A DNA stretch of 64,000 bases from Mesorhizobium sp. (GCA_019635735.1 JAHBYX010000002.1:124001-188000); one strand, 5' to 3'; positions 54,866-63,248 are shown, numbered from the stretch's first letter. Notes: generated by a model not told the origin, from the letters alone. Made by a program: numbers and translations.

Positions 54866-55624
54866 TCAGTCCTCATCGTCGCCGTCGTCCTCGTTGTCCT
54901 CGAGCCACTCCTCCCACTCGTCGCGCTTCTCCTCCATCACGTCGGAGACGACGTCGAACAGGTTCTCGTCCACGGATTCGAGCTGCTTGAGCACGCCGGT
55001 CGCCTCCCAGATCGTGTAGAGTTCGACCGAGGTGCGCAGGTTGACCTCCCAGGCCGTGTCAAGCGTGTGCATGGTCGGCATCGGAATCGCCTTGCGCAGG
55101 ACCATCAGCGGCGCGTCGACCTTGGCGACGTTCGGACCCCAGTCGGGAAAGGCTTCCTTGGTGATCATGTTGGGCGCGAGCTGGTTGCCGGTCGACACGA
55201 CCTTGAGCAGCACACGGCTGAACGGGCGCAGCACTTCCTTGACCGCGGGGAGCTCGTGCTTGATCGCCACCTCGCGCATGATCATGACCAGGCCGCCCGG
55301 CGAATTCTCGAAGGGGCAACGCGCGGCGCAGGTGTAGCATTGGGCGCAGGCCCAAATCTTCTCCTGCATCGCGTCGTAGATGCCCTCGAGATTCTCGGTC
55401 CAGAGAAGCTGGACGATCTCGCGCGGCGAATAGTCGTAATACTGGGCGGACGGACACGTCGCGGTGCAGATGCCGCAGTTGAGGCAGCCGTGAATCTCGT
55501 GATCGTAGAGGGGGTGGCCGCGGATGTCGTCGAAGACTTCCTCGAGCTTCTCGTAGCTCACGGCCGGCAGATCCGAGACCGGATCGGCAATCGGCGGCAC
55601 TGGCGGTCTGGCATGCACTGTCAT
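54866..55624 (-). CDS. shdrC1: sHdrC1, iron-sulfur subunit
   Basis: A 252-residue protein with two [4Fe-4S] binding runs, CLNCGICTATCP and CAQCYTCAARCPF. The C-terminal tail is strongly acidic (a run of E and D residues), which may serve docking. It carries electrons in the sHdr complex. It follows dsrE3C after 49 bases. Confidence 0.92.
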   Translation of the reverse strand: MTVHARPPVPPIADPVSDLPAVSYEKLEEVFDDIRGHPLYDHEIHGCLNCGICTATCPSAQYYDYSPREIVQLLWTENLEGIYDAMQEKIWACAQCYTCAARCPFENSPGGLVMIMREVAIKHELPAVKEVLRPFSRVLLKVVSTGNQLAPNMITKEAFPDWGPNVAKVDAPLMVLRKAIPMPTMHTLDTAWEVNLRTSVELYTIWEATGVLKQLESVDENLFDVVSDVMEEKRDEWEEWLEDNEDDGDDED

Positions 55625-55673
55625 CGCTTGCCCTCCTCCGGGGCTGGCTTGACCGGCTGAACTCGCGTGGTCG

Positions 55674-56054
55674 CTAGTAGGTGAGCACCTTCGCGTCGTC
55701 GTCTTCCATGATGTCCTCGATCACCTTGGCGCCGCCGACGATGCCCTCGCATTCGGGGATAAGGTCGTCGGCCGTCATGTCGAACAGGTCGAGGTTTGGA
55801 GAGCAGCAGTAGAACTTGGCGCCGGCCTCGTGCGCGTCCTTGATGAAGTCGTAGACCGTCTTCGGGCTGCCGGGCTTGACCACCAGCTTGTCGGCCACGC
55901 CCTTCTTCATCAGCTGGCCCGCGGTGGCGGTGCAGACGACGTCGACCTCGTAGTCCATTGCCGCTGCCACCGTTGCCTGGAAGAACGGCGCGCCCAGCTC
56001 CTCGCCGTTGCGCGGATCCGTGTTCACCATGACGATGATCAGTTTCTTGGCCAA
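55674..56054 (-). CDS. dsrE3C: DsrE3C-type sulfurtransferase
   Basis: A 126-residue DsrE-family protein. The sulfur-carrying cysteine is in FYCCSPNLDLF (C83/C84). In sHdr clusters the dsrE3C gene stands directly before shdrC1, as here, and the protein is proposed to deliver sulfane sulfur to the complex. First gene of the long sHdr operon, with an operator-like palindrome 38-56 bases before its start. Confidence 0.88.
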   Translation of the reverse strand: MAKKLIIVMVNTDPRNGEELGAPFFQATVAAAMDYEVDVVCTATAGQLMKKGVADKLVVKPGSPKTVYDFIKDAHEAGAKFYCCSPNLDLFDMTADDLIPECEGIVGGAKVIEDIMEDDDAKVLTY

Positions 56055-56091
56055 GCTTACCTCCCTTGCAACGGACGACCTCCTTTGCCCA

Positions 56092-56112
56092 TTACATTCT
56101 AAAAATGTGATA
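56092..56112. promoter_or_regulatory. sHdrR operator-like site upstream of dsrE3C
   Basis: TTACATT-N5-AATGTGA inverted repeat (56092-56110), immediately before the sHdr operon. The plus-strand core ACATTCTAAAAATGTGATA (56094-56112) agrees with the minus strand of the site before the lipoate-ligase gene at 16 of 19 bases. Such AT-rich palindromes fit ArsR-type repressors; the nearby sHdrR-like protein is the candidate. Confidence 0.65.
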
Positions 56113-56160
56113 TGTTATTTTTGGGATGTCAACGACATTCGGTGCCGCAGTGCAGCAGGC

Positions 56161-56841
56161 TCACATCCAACCCGTGTGCCGGATCAGCGCGACCATGAAG
56201 GGGTGCAGCGCCTCGGCGATGGCAACCTGCGCTGCGGCGAGCCGTTCCAGGCCCGTCAGCGTGTCCGCCGGCGCCTCGGCGAATTCCATGATCAGATCCT
56301 CGGCCATTCCGCGCTTCATGCCCGGATTGCCGAGGAGACCGAAGCTGTTCGCGCCGACCGTGAATCCGAGCGTCTCGCCGGCGGGGCCGGTGGCGACGGA
56401 TGTAATGCCGGGACCGAGGTACGGCGCGTCCCGGCCGTAGACGGCGAGCGGCATATGGCGAGGCGCAGCATCGTTCCATCCGGTGATCGCCGTGTCCACT
56501 ACGTCGAACCGCAGCGGCGCTTCCTCCGCGCCGCCGCCGCCGGCGGAAAGCAGAATCAGCGCGCCGAGGCCGAAGCCGACCACCGGCAGGCCGGCTCCCA
56601 GAAAGGCCCGCGCCAGGCGCAGTTCCGGGCCGAGCGATGGCAGTATATGGCCTGAGACGATGCCGTAGGGTCCGCCGCCGAGCAGGATCAGCCCGTCGGA
56701 TGCGCCCGGCGTGTCGGGAATGGTGCCGCCGGCGGCGAAGGGGCGCAGATAGCGGAAGCGCAGATTGCGTCCCTCGAAATGGTCCTCCATCAGCCCGAGA
56801 TACTCGGCTTCCGTGTGCTGGACGACCCAGATCGTCTTCAT
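56161..56841 (-). CDS. class I glutamine amidotransferase-like protein without catalytic cysteine
   Basis: About 226 residues with the class I GATase fold pattern: MKTIWVVQHTEAEYLG, ILLGGGPYGI for the oxyanion strand and PVVGFGLGALILL for the nucleophile elbow. The elbow normally reads GxCxG; here Gly91 replaces Cys, so glutaminase activity by the usual triad is not expected. GAT genes lie next to slpl(AB) and lipS genes in Hyphomicrobium sHdr clusters. It overlaps slpl(AB) by 4 bases (ATGA) and is probably translated with it. Confidence 0.75.
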   Translation of the reverse strand: MKTIWVVQHTEAEYLGLMEDHFEGRNLRFRYLRPFAAGGTIPDTPGASDGLILLGGGPYGIVSGHILPSLGPELRLARAFLGAGLPVVGFGLGALILLSAGGGGAEEAPLRFDVVDTAITGWNDAAPRHMPLAVYGRDAPYLGPGITSVATGPAGETLGFTVGANSFGLLGNPGMKRGMAEDLIMEFAEAPADTLTGLERLAAAQVAIAEALHPFMVALIRHTGWM

Positions 56842-57914
56842 GCGCGGTGCGGCGCCGCCGTCAGGATCGCAGCGGCAATGTCCTTCGCGGTGATGCCGGG
56901 AATGTCCAGGCCGAGCCGGACGATATCCGCGGCAACCGCCTCCGTCAGCGGCTCCTCTTCGAGAGGCGTGCCGACGAGGGCCGCGGCAAGCTGGTCGATG
57001 CCCTCCGGCGGCAGGCAGGTGAAGTCCCCCGACACGACGAGGTCGGCGATGCGCCCCTCGCGCTCGAGCAGGTTCACGCGGATCAGCCCGCCCGGCGCCT
57101 TGTGGGCGGCCTCGGTCAGATGGGTGTCGGCCGCGATCTTGACCCCGAGCGCCACCAGCTTGCGGTGCTGGGTATTTATCCATTCGGGATCGGAAAGCTC
57201 CGCCTCGGCTCGTTCGATCGCGGCAATCTCCGCGGCCGTTGGCTGCGATTCGACCACTTCGACGCCCAGCACGTCGGCGCAGTGGCGCAGGAAGCGCGCC
57301 TTGATCTCGGCGCGGTCGGGGACGTGTCCCAGTTCGCGCACCATCGTGGTCATGTAGTCGTCGAGCGTCTGTCGCAGCTTGTCGCGGAACTTTTCAGACG
57401 GAACCTTGAGGCACTTCGCCATGGTCGCGGTGTCGAAGTCGAGCATGAAACTGCCGACCATCACCGTCGCCCCGCCGATCGAAGCCGCGCCGGTGCCGCC
57501 GATCTTGCGGCCGCTGACATGGATATCGTTGACCGGACGCCACTGCGCCTGGATACCCATCTCCCGATAGGTGCGCACGACGGGCTCGATGAACAGCGGG
57601 TAGAGCTGGTCGGCGCGCTCGGGCGCACGGTTCGCCGGAAACACAAAATGGGTGAAGAGCTGGTTGCTGTCGAGATAGACCGCGCCGCCGCCGACATGCC
57701 GCCGCCAGATTGGCAGGCCGCGCGCCGCGCAGAACTCGGTGTCGACCTCCTTCTCGATGTCCTGGTGCATGCCGACGCAGACATAGGGAGTCTCGGGCGA
57801 GGCCAGCGACAGGACGGCGTCAGTGCCCTCTCCGACCGTTTCCGCCAGGCCGTGATAGACCGCCTGACTGCGCAAGGCAGAAACCAGGCCGAAATCGATA
57901 ACCCTGAGGCGCAT
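56838..57914 (-). CDS. slpl(AB): sLpl(AB), lipoate-protein ligase of the sHdr-LbpA system
   Basis: A 358-residue ligase that joins LplA-like catalytic and accessory domains. The catalytic part shows IWRRHVGGGAVYLD (lipoyl-AMP binding loop) and the lysine in GRKIGGTGA (K137). The C-terminal ~100 residues form the accessory domain. It should attach lipoate or octanoate to LbpA K71. The usual lipoate-synthesising partners LipS1, LipS2 and LipT are not in this window. It starts downstream of an sHdrR-like operator site. Confidence 0.88.
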   Translation of the reverse strand: MRLRVIDFGLVSALRSQAVYHGLAETVGEGTDAVLSLASPETPYVCVGMHQDIEKEVDTEFCAARGLPIWRRHVGGGAVYLDSNQLFTHFVFPANRAPERADQLYPLFIEPVVRTYREMGIQAQWRPVNDIHVSGRKIGGTGAASIGGATVMVGSFMLDFDTATMAKCLKVPSEKFRDKLRQTLDDYMTTMVRELGHVPDRAEIKARFLRHCADVLGVEVVESQPTAAEIAAIERAEAELSDPEWINTQHRKLVALGVKIAADTHLTEAAHKAPGGLIRVNLLEREGRIADLVVSGDFTCLPPEGIDQLAAALVGTPLEEEPLTEAVAADIVRLGLDIPGITAKDIAAAILTAAPHRA

Positions 57915-57938
57915 GTCGTTTCCTCCTGGCGATCAAAA

Positions 57939-57959
57939 GATCACTTTTTTGGAATGTGT
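57939..57959. promoter_or_regulatory. sHdrR operator-like site upstream of slpl(AB)
   Basis: TCACTTT-N5-AATGTGT (57941-57959) with the same 5-base spacing as the site before dsrE3C. Read on the minus strand, 57957-57939 gives ACATTCCAAAAAAGTGATC, matching that site at 16 of 19 bases. It lies 25-45 bases before the slpl(AB) start, overlapping the likely promoter, so repression by the sHdrR-like protein is plausible. Confidence 0.6.
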
Positions 57960-58105
57960 CAACAGACCGGCAACCCGCGCCCTCGCGCGAGCGGCGCGAA
58001 GGCGCGTAATTTCAATCGATTTCATCGATCATTACGTTCGAAACGTTCCGTTAGATTTGTTGAACGACCTGGAATATCCGGGCACGACTTTCACCGGAAA
58101 CGCTC

Positions 58106-59098
58106 ATGTCCGCCTTTGACCCGCCCGTTGCTACCGCCCGCCCCGCTTCGATCCTGCCGGGGCTGCTTCTCACCGCGGCCGTCGTGGCGCTGGCCTTCCT
58201 GCTGCGCGAGAACCGCTGGCTGGCGGTTCTCAGCCCGCTGATCCTGGCGATCCTGCTTGGCGTCCTCGTGCGCAACACTGTCGGGGTTCCCGCCGCGGCG
58301 CTGCCGGGAATGCAGTTCGCGCTACGCCGGCTGCTGAGGCTCGGCATCGTCGCGCTCGGCCTGCAGCTCACGCTTGGGCAAGTGATGCAGGTCGGCGCTT
58401 ACGGGCTCGCGACCATCGTGATCGGACTGGCATCCACCTATGCGTTCACCATGGCGGCGGGACGGTGGCTGGGCGTCGAGCCGGGACTGTCGCGGCTGAT
58501 CGCGACCGGCACCGCGGTCTGTGGTGCCTCGGCTGTGCTTGCCGCCAATGCGGTCAAGCCGCAGAAGGATGAGGACGTCGCCTATGCCGTCGCGGGCGTG
58601 ACGATGTTCGGCACCCTCGCGATGGTACTGTTTCCAATGCTCGGCGGCGGGCTTGCGCCGCGGGACTATGGACTGTGGACAGGCGCCTCGATCCACGAAG
58701 TGGCGCAGGTCGTTGCGGCGAGCGCGCAGGGCGGAGCGGAGGCGGCCGCCTTCGCCACAATCGCCAAGTTGACGCGCGTCGCGCTGCTCGCACCCATGAT
58801 TCTCCTGATGGCGGCCGGTAGCGGCGTCGCGGGCCGGGCACCGTTTCCGTGGTTCGTCCTCGGTTTCCTGGCGATGGTCGTAATCGCCTCGTCGGGCCTC
58901 GTCCCGCACGCGGTCACTCAGGCCTCGGTCCCGTTGACGCAGGCGCTGCTGGCGGCCGGGCTGGCTGCGATGGGATTGCAGACCGACCTCGGGCAAATGA
59001 AGGCAAAGGGACTGCGGCCGCTGCTGCTCGGCGCGCTGGCATCGATCTTCATCGCGGCCATCACCTTGGCTCTGGTCTTGCTCGAGGCGACCCTCTAG
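58106..59098 (+). CDS. YeiH/UPF0324-family inner-membrane protein (putative sulfate exporter type)
   Basis: A 330-residue membrane protein with about ten hydrophobic helices. YeiH-family landmarks are ILLGVLVRN, LRLGIVALGLQLTLGQV, TGTAVCGASAVLAANAV and the loop GASIHEVAQVVAAS. The family is called putative sulfate exporter, mostly by prediction. Next to sulfur oxidation genes, a role in exporting sulfate or sulfite from the cytoplasm would fit the sHdr product (inference). It diverges from slpl(AB). Confidence 0.8.
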   Translation: MSAFDPPVATARPASILPGLLLTAAVVALAFLLRENRWLAVLSPLILAILLGVLVRNTVGVPAAALPGMQFALRRLLRLGIVALGLQLTLGQVMQVGAYGLATIVIGLASTYAFTMAAGRWLGVEPGLSRLIATGTAVCGASAVLAANAVKPQKDEDVAYAVAGVTMFGTLAMVLFPMLGGGLAPRDYGLWTGASIHEVAQVVAASAQGGAEAAAFATIAKLTRVALLAPMILLMAAGSGVAGRAPFPWFVLGFLAMVVIASSGLVPHAVTQASVPLTQALLAAGLAAMGLQTDLGQMKAKGLRPLLLGALASIFIAAITLALVLLEATL

Positions 59099-59107
59099 CG
59101 TTCGGGC

Positions 59108-60016
59108 ATGACGCTCGAACAGCTCCGCATCTTCGTCGCCGTCGCCGAGCACGAGCACGTCACGCGCGCGGCCGAAGCCCTGAACCTGACGCAATCGGCC
59201 ACCTCGGCGGCGGTTTCGGCGCTCGAGGCGCGTCACGGCGCCCGGCTGTTCGACCGGGTCGGGCGCGGCATTCGGCTCACCGAGGCCGGGCGGGTCTTCC
59301 TGCCCGAGGCGCGCGCGGTGCTCGCCCGCGCCACCTCGGCGGAGAGGGTGCTGACGGACCTCGCCGGCCTCGGACGCGGATCGCTGCGGATCGCCGCCAG
59401 CCAGACGCTCGCCGCCTACTGGCTGCCGCCGCTTGCCGTGCGCTTCCACGCGGCCTATCCGGGCATCGAACTGGAACTCCAGCCCGGCAATTCGGAGGCC
59501 GTGACCCGCGAGATCGAGGCGCTGCAGGCCGATCTGGGCTTCATCGAGGGAGGCGAGGCGACCGAAGGCCTGATCGACCTGCCGATTGGCGAGGACGAGC
59601 TGTTCTTCGTTGTCGCAGCCGAACACCCGTGGGTCCGGACCGCACCGGGTCCGGAGGAACTTGTCCGTGGGCCCTGGATAATGCGCGAGAAGGGTTCGGG
59701 CACACGGGACCGGATGGATCAGGCTCTTGCCGAGATCGGCGTCACAGCTCCGGACAGCTGTCTCGAACTGCGCTCCAACGAGGCAGTCCGGGCCGCGGTG
59801 CTGGCAGGAGGCGGCGCCACATTGCTTTCGAGGCTGGTGGTCGGCGCGGATATGGACGCCGGGCGGCTGGTACGGCTGCCGGGACCGCCTGCCGCGCGGC
59901 AGTTCCGCCTCCTGCGCCATCCCGGGCGGCATCTGACCGCGGCCGCGCGCGCCTTCCTGCGCCTCGCCCTGCCTGAAATCGATCCAAGCCTCGGCCAGCG
60001 CGGACCGGCGGCATAA
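59108..60016 (+). CDS. LysR-family regulator (YeiE/CysB-like neighbourhood)
   Basis: A 302-residue LysR regulator: N-terminal helix-turn-helix HVTRAAEALNLTQSATSAAVSALE, then the periplasmic-binding-like effector domain (LRIAASQTLAAYWLPPLAVRF, REKGSGTRDRMDQAL). It follows the YeiH gene by 9 bases on the same strand, the arrangement common for YeiH with YeiE-type regulators. It may respond to a sulfur compound, but this is not shown by sequence. Confidence 0.85.
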   Translation: MTLEQLRIFVAVAEHEHVTRAAEALNLTQSATSAAVSALEARHGARLFDRVGRGIRLTEAGRVFLPEARAVLARATSAERVLTDLAGLGRGSLRIAASQTLAAYWLPPLAVRFHAAYPGIELELQPGNSEAVTREIEALQADLGFIEGGEATEGLIDLPIGEDELFFVVAAEHPWVRTAPGPEELVRGPWIMREKGSGTRDRMDQALAEIGVTAPDSCLELRSNEAVRAAVLAGGGATLLSRLVVGADMDAGRLVRLPGPPAARQFRLLRHPGRHLTAAARAFLRLALPEIDPSLGQRGPAA

Positions 60017-60292
60017 GGCGCGGGGTGAACTCCTTCACTGCGCCAATGAGCAATGACTCCAAGTTCGGCGAAAAGACTTGCCGAAAGTAAGTCCGCCTGA
60101 GCTCTCGCGAATCCGCTTGGAGTCCTCTAACCTCGATAGAAAAACGATCACTCAGAGTGCCGGGACGCATTTCCCCCATCGCAACAAACGTCCCCGAGTG
60201 CGTCTAGATGGAATCTGCACAAAGCGCATGGCCCCGCAGGCAGGAAGCCCCGGCGAAAGCATAAACACTAGCAATTTCAACTGGTTGTTAGT

Positions 60293-60367
60293 TGGTACGC
60301 CCAAGGGGAATCGAACCCCTGTTTGCGCCGTGAGAGGGCGCCGTCCTAACCGCTAGACGATGGGCGC
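60293..60367 (-). tRNA. tRNA-Glu (anticodon CTC)
   Basis: Cloverleaf on the minus strand: acceptor GCGCCCA pairs with TGGGCGT (first pair G-U). The D arm is GTCTAGCGGTTAGGAC, the anticodon stem GCGCC/GGCGC with loop CTCTCAC (anticodon CTC), and the T arm AGGGG-TTCGATT-CCCCT. Discriminator A, and the CCA end is encoded (60293-60295). The 3' end points toward the sulfur island. Confidence 0.95.
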
Positions 60368-60547
60368 GAACCGAACTGGGCCGGATATATTCCGGGTCTC
60401 CGCCAATTGCAACCGCCCGGAGGCAAATCCTGGGGCGCAGCGATGCGCACACCGCGGGACGGGGCGAGACCCGACATCGTAACGGCCCAATGCCCTTCCG
60501 TCGGCGACCGTCTTCATACTAATGTCCAAATCCGAGGAGTAGGGTTC

Positions 60548-61381
60548 ATGGTCCCGCGCGGCTCGCCCCGGGAGCCAAGACCGGAACTGTCGTCCATGAT
60601 CGCTCGAATGTTTGCCGCGCTGGCGCTTGCCGGCCTGACCACCACCGCCGATGCCGCGGAAGGGCCCCAGTCCTTCCGCGCCGACTACTATGTGTCGATC
60701 CTCGGGCTGAACATCGCGCGCTCTTCCTTCGAGAGCACGATCGGCACTCGCGCCTTCTCGGTTTCCGGCACCGTGGCCTCGAGCGGGATCGCCCGCATCT
60801 TCGACCAGACCGACGGCACCGCCCAGGTACGGGGCAGTTTCGGCGACGGCGGCGCGCAGGGAAACCGCTTCCTGCTCGACTATGTCTCGGGCAACAAGAA
60901 GAAGCGCACCGAGGTCGCCTTCTCCCGCGGTACGGTGACCCGAGCCGAGAACACGCCGGCGCGCAAGCCGGACCCCAAGGCCTGGGTGCCGGTGAAGAAG
61001 GCCGACCTCGTATCGGTGGCGGACCCGCTCTCGGCCTCGCTGGTCAAGGCATCCAGCCTGCGCGACGTCTGCGACCGGACGATCAAGGTCTTCGACGGCG
61101 AGATGCGCATGGACCTGAAGCTCTCCTACGTCGAAACCGGATCCATCGAGACGCGCGGCTATTCCGGCGAGACGGTGACCTGCCGGGCGCGCTTCGTGCC
61201 GATCGGCGGCTACAGGGGCGGCCACAGGTCGATCGAGTTCCTGAAGAACAAGAGCAGGATCCTGATCTCCTTCGCGCCGCTCGGCACCACTGGCGTTTAC
61301 GCGCCGATCAGGGTATCGGCGACGACGGAGATCGGGACCCTCGTCGTCAAGGCGCGGCGGTTCGAAGCAGTCAGCCAGTAG
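60548..61381 (+). CDS. secreted DUF3108-family protein
   Basis: About 277 residues, with a hydrophobic signal stretch (MIARMFAALALAGLTTTADA) and a beta-rich mature part (FRADYYVSILGLNIARSSFES, YAPIRVSATTEIGTLVVKAR) typical of DUF3108 proteins of unknown function, common in rhizobia. The ATG at 60548 has GAGGAG 8 bases upstream; the ATG at 60596 would give a shorter, classical signal peptide. Confidence 0.75.
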   Translation: MVPRGSPREPRPELSSMIARMFAALALAGLTTTADAAEGPQSFRADYYVSILGLNIARSSFESTIGTRAFSVSGTVASSGIARIFDQTDGTAQVRGSFGDGGAQGNRFLLDYVSGNKKKRTEVAFSRGTVTRAENTPARKPDPKAWVPVKKADLVSVADPLSASLVKASSLRDVCDRTIKVFDGEMRMDLKLSYVETGSIETRGYSGETVTCRARFVPIGGYRGGHRSIEFLKNKSRILISFAPLGTTGVYAPIRVSATTEIGTLVVKARRFEAVSQ

Positions 61382-61411
61382 ACCGTCCCCGCGGACGGCG
61401 GGGGAGCGGAA

Positions 61412-62302
61412 TTGGGCCGCGCGACACTCATCGGCTTTTCGGCCGTCGCCATGTGGGCGCTGCTGGCACTCCTGACCGATGCGTCCGGAGCCGTGCCGCC
61501 GTTTCTCCTGTCGGCGCTCGCCTTCTCGATAGGGGCGGCGATCGGCTTTGCAGCCCGCCTCGCGGGCCTGTCGGCGCCGGCGACCGAGCCGGTGCCCGTC
61601 GCCGTGTGGGTCATCGGCATCGCTGGCCTGTTCGGCTACCATTTCTTCTACTTCACTGCCCTTCGCGCCGCGCCCGCCGTCGAGGCGAGCCTGATCGCCT
61701 ATCTCTGGCCGCTGTTCATCGTCGTCGGCTCGGCGCTGATGCCCGGCGAGCGCCTCGGCTGGCACCATGTGGCGGGCGCGCTGCTGGGACTCGCCGGCAC
61801 GGTTCTGATCGTCACCAAGGGCGGCGCCGTCGCCTTCGAGGCGCGCTATGCATTCGGCTACGGCATGGCGCTGGTCTGCGCCTTCGTCTGGTCGGCCTAT
61901 TCGCTCCTGTCGCGCCGCTTTCCGCAGGTGCCGACCTCGATCGTCACCTGGTTCTGCCTGGCGACGGCGATCCTGTCGGCGCTCTGTCATCTGGCGCTGG
62001 AAGAGACGGTCTGGCCGCAGGGCGCCGGCCAGTGGCTTGCGGTGGCCGGCCTCGGCCTGATGCCCGTGGGTGCCGCCTTCTACGCCTGGGACTACGGCGT
62101 CAAGCACGGCAACATCCAGGTGCTCGGCGCGGCGAGCTATGCCGCGCCGCTGCTTTCGACGCTGGTGCTGATCGCGGGCGGCGCCGCAAACGCCGAGCCC
62201 GCGATCCTCGCCGCCTGCGTGCTGATCACGGCGGGCGCGGCGCTGGCGGCTAAGAACATGCTGTTCCAGGCCAACGCCAAGACGGAAGGAGCGGAGGCAT
62301 GA
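61412..62302 (+). CDS. EamA/DMT-superfamily exporter (YddG-like)
   Basis: A 296-residue inner-membrane protein with ten predicted helices and two EamA repeats (FGYHFFYFTALRAAPAVEAS, the GERLGWHHVAGALLG loop, and GAASYAAPLLSTLVLI). The first repeat resembles YddG-type aromatic amino acid exporters. It starts at TTG (61412). The yhhN-like gene starts 4 bases before its stop. Confidence 0.82.
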   Translation: MGRATLIGFSAVAMWALLALLTDASGAVPPFLLSALAFSIGAAIGFAARLAGLSAPATEPVPVAVWVIGIAGLFGYHFFYFTALRAAPAVEASLIAYLWPLFIVVGSALMPGERLGWHHVAGALLGLAGTVLIVTKGGAVAFEARYAFGYGMALVCAFVWSAYSLLSRRFPQVPTSIVTWFCLATAILSALCHLALEETVWPQGAGQWLAVAGLGLMPVGAAFYAWDYGVKHGNIQVLGAASYAAPLLSTLVLIAGGAANAEPAILAACVLITAGAALAAKNMLFQANAKTEGAEA

Positions 62303-62970
62303 TGCCCTTTCCCGGCGGCGCCGAGAACATCGCCAACGGCACGCTGATCTTCAGCGTGCTGCTTTCGGTCTTCTACGGCATGATCGTGCATCGGCCGCCG
62401 TCGCTGCGGCGCACGGTCGTCAAGACCGGCTCGGTGGTGCTGCTCGCCGTGCTGGCGGCAGTGGTGGGCGGCCCGGCGCTGCTCGTCGCGGCGCTGGCGC
62501 TGAGCGCGATCGGCGACGCATGCCTGGCGCAGGACGGCGAGAAGGCATTCCTGGCCGGACTGGCGAGCTTCCTTCTCGCCCACATCGCCTATGTCGCGCT
62601 GTTCTGGACGACCGGCAGCGGCATCGACGAGATCTTGTCGCAACCCTCGCGCATCGTCATCGCCTTGGCGCTGCTGGCCGCAGTCGGCCTGATCCTGTCG
62701 CGGCTGTGGCCGGCGATCGAGGCTCCGATGCGCCCGCCCGTCGCGCTCTACTGCGTGGCGATCCTGGCGATGGGCATCGCGTCCCTGTCGGGCCTCGGCC
62801 CGGCCGTGGTGGCGGGAGCGGTGCTGTTCATGGCGTCGGACGCGATCCTCGCGGCCGGACGCTTCCTTGTCCCGGACGACGATCCCCGCCAGGGCTGGAT
62901 GCGGCCGCTGGTCTGGCTGCTCTACTACGCGTCCCAGATGGTGCTGACGTTGAGCTTCATCGCCGGCTGA
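62299..62970 (+). CDS. YhhN-family membrane protein (lysoplasmalogenase-like)
   Basis: A 223-residue membrane protein with about eight helices. The YhhN pattern is visible: ALSAIGDACLAQ, FLLAHIAYVALF, MASDAILAAGRF and YYASQMVLTLSFI, with aspartate/histidine residues in helices. Animal members hydrolyse lysoplasmalogen; the bacterial role is unclear. It overlaps the EamA gene by 4 bases. Confidence 0.82.
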   Translation: MMPFPGGAENIANGTLIFSVLLSVFYGMIVHRPPSLRRTVVKTGSVVLLAVLAAVVGGPALLVAALALSAIGDACLAQDGEKAFLAGLASFLLAHIAYVALFWTTGSGIDEILSQPSRIVIALALLAAVGLILSRLWPAIEAPMRPPVALYCVAILAMGIASLSGLGPAVVAGAVLFMASDAILAAGRFLVPDDDPRQGWMRPLVWLLYYASQMVLTLSFIAG

Positions 62971-62978
62971 TCGCCGCG

Positions 62979-63248
62979 TCAGACGTCGCCATAGGCCGAC
63001 ATGACCGTGTCGTAGCTCGCCTTCGCCTCGTTGCGCGCAGGTTGCGTCAGCGCGATCACGGCGGAGGCGTCGGCCCTGGTGATGTTGGAGAGGAAGAACC
63101 TCAGCTGATCGGCTTCCGCCTCGGGGCCACTCGGCCGCTTCGCCTGCGGCCGCACCTGGCTCGCTTCGGACGCCGGTGCCGCCTGCGACTGTCCACCGGT
63201 GCGCGCGACTCCGGCGCCATAGGCGTCGGATCTGATATTCCCAAGCAT
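62979..63248 (-). CDS. small conserved hypothetical protein
   Basis: 89 residues, no signal peptide. The N-terminal half is low-complexity and polar (TGGQSQAAPASEASQVRPQ); the C-terminal half is helical (EADQLRFFLSNITRADASAV). Not recognised as a named family. It stands alone between yhhN and the thioredoxin gene, with opposite direction to yhhN. Confidence 0.5.
   Translation of the reverse strand: MLGNIRSDAYGAGVARTGGQSQAAPASEASQVRPQAKRPSGPEAEADQLRFFLSNITRADASAVIALTQPARNEAKASYDTVMSAYGDV

Noticed and set aside
60293..60367. Integration-site repeat of the tRNA-Glu 3' end elsewhere in the window
   Set aside because: I looked in the large spacers (28950-29352, 47322-47713) and found no copy, and there is no integrase gene.
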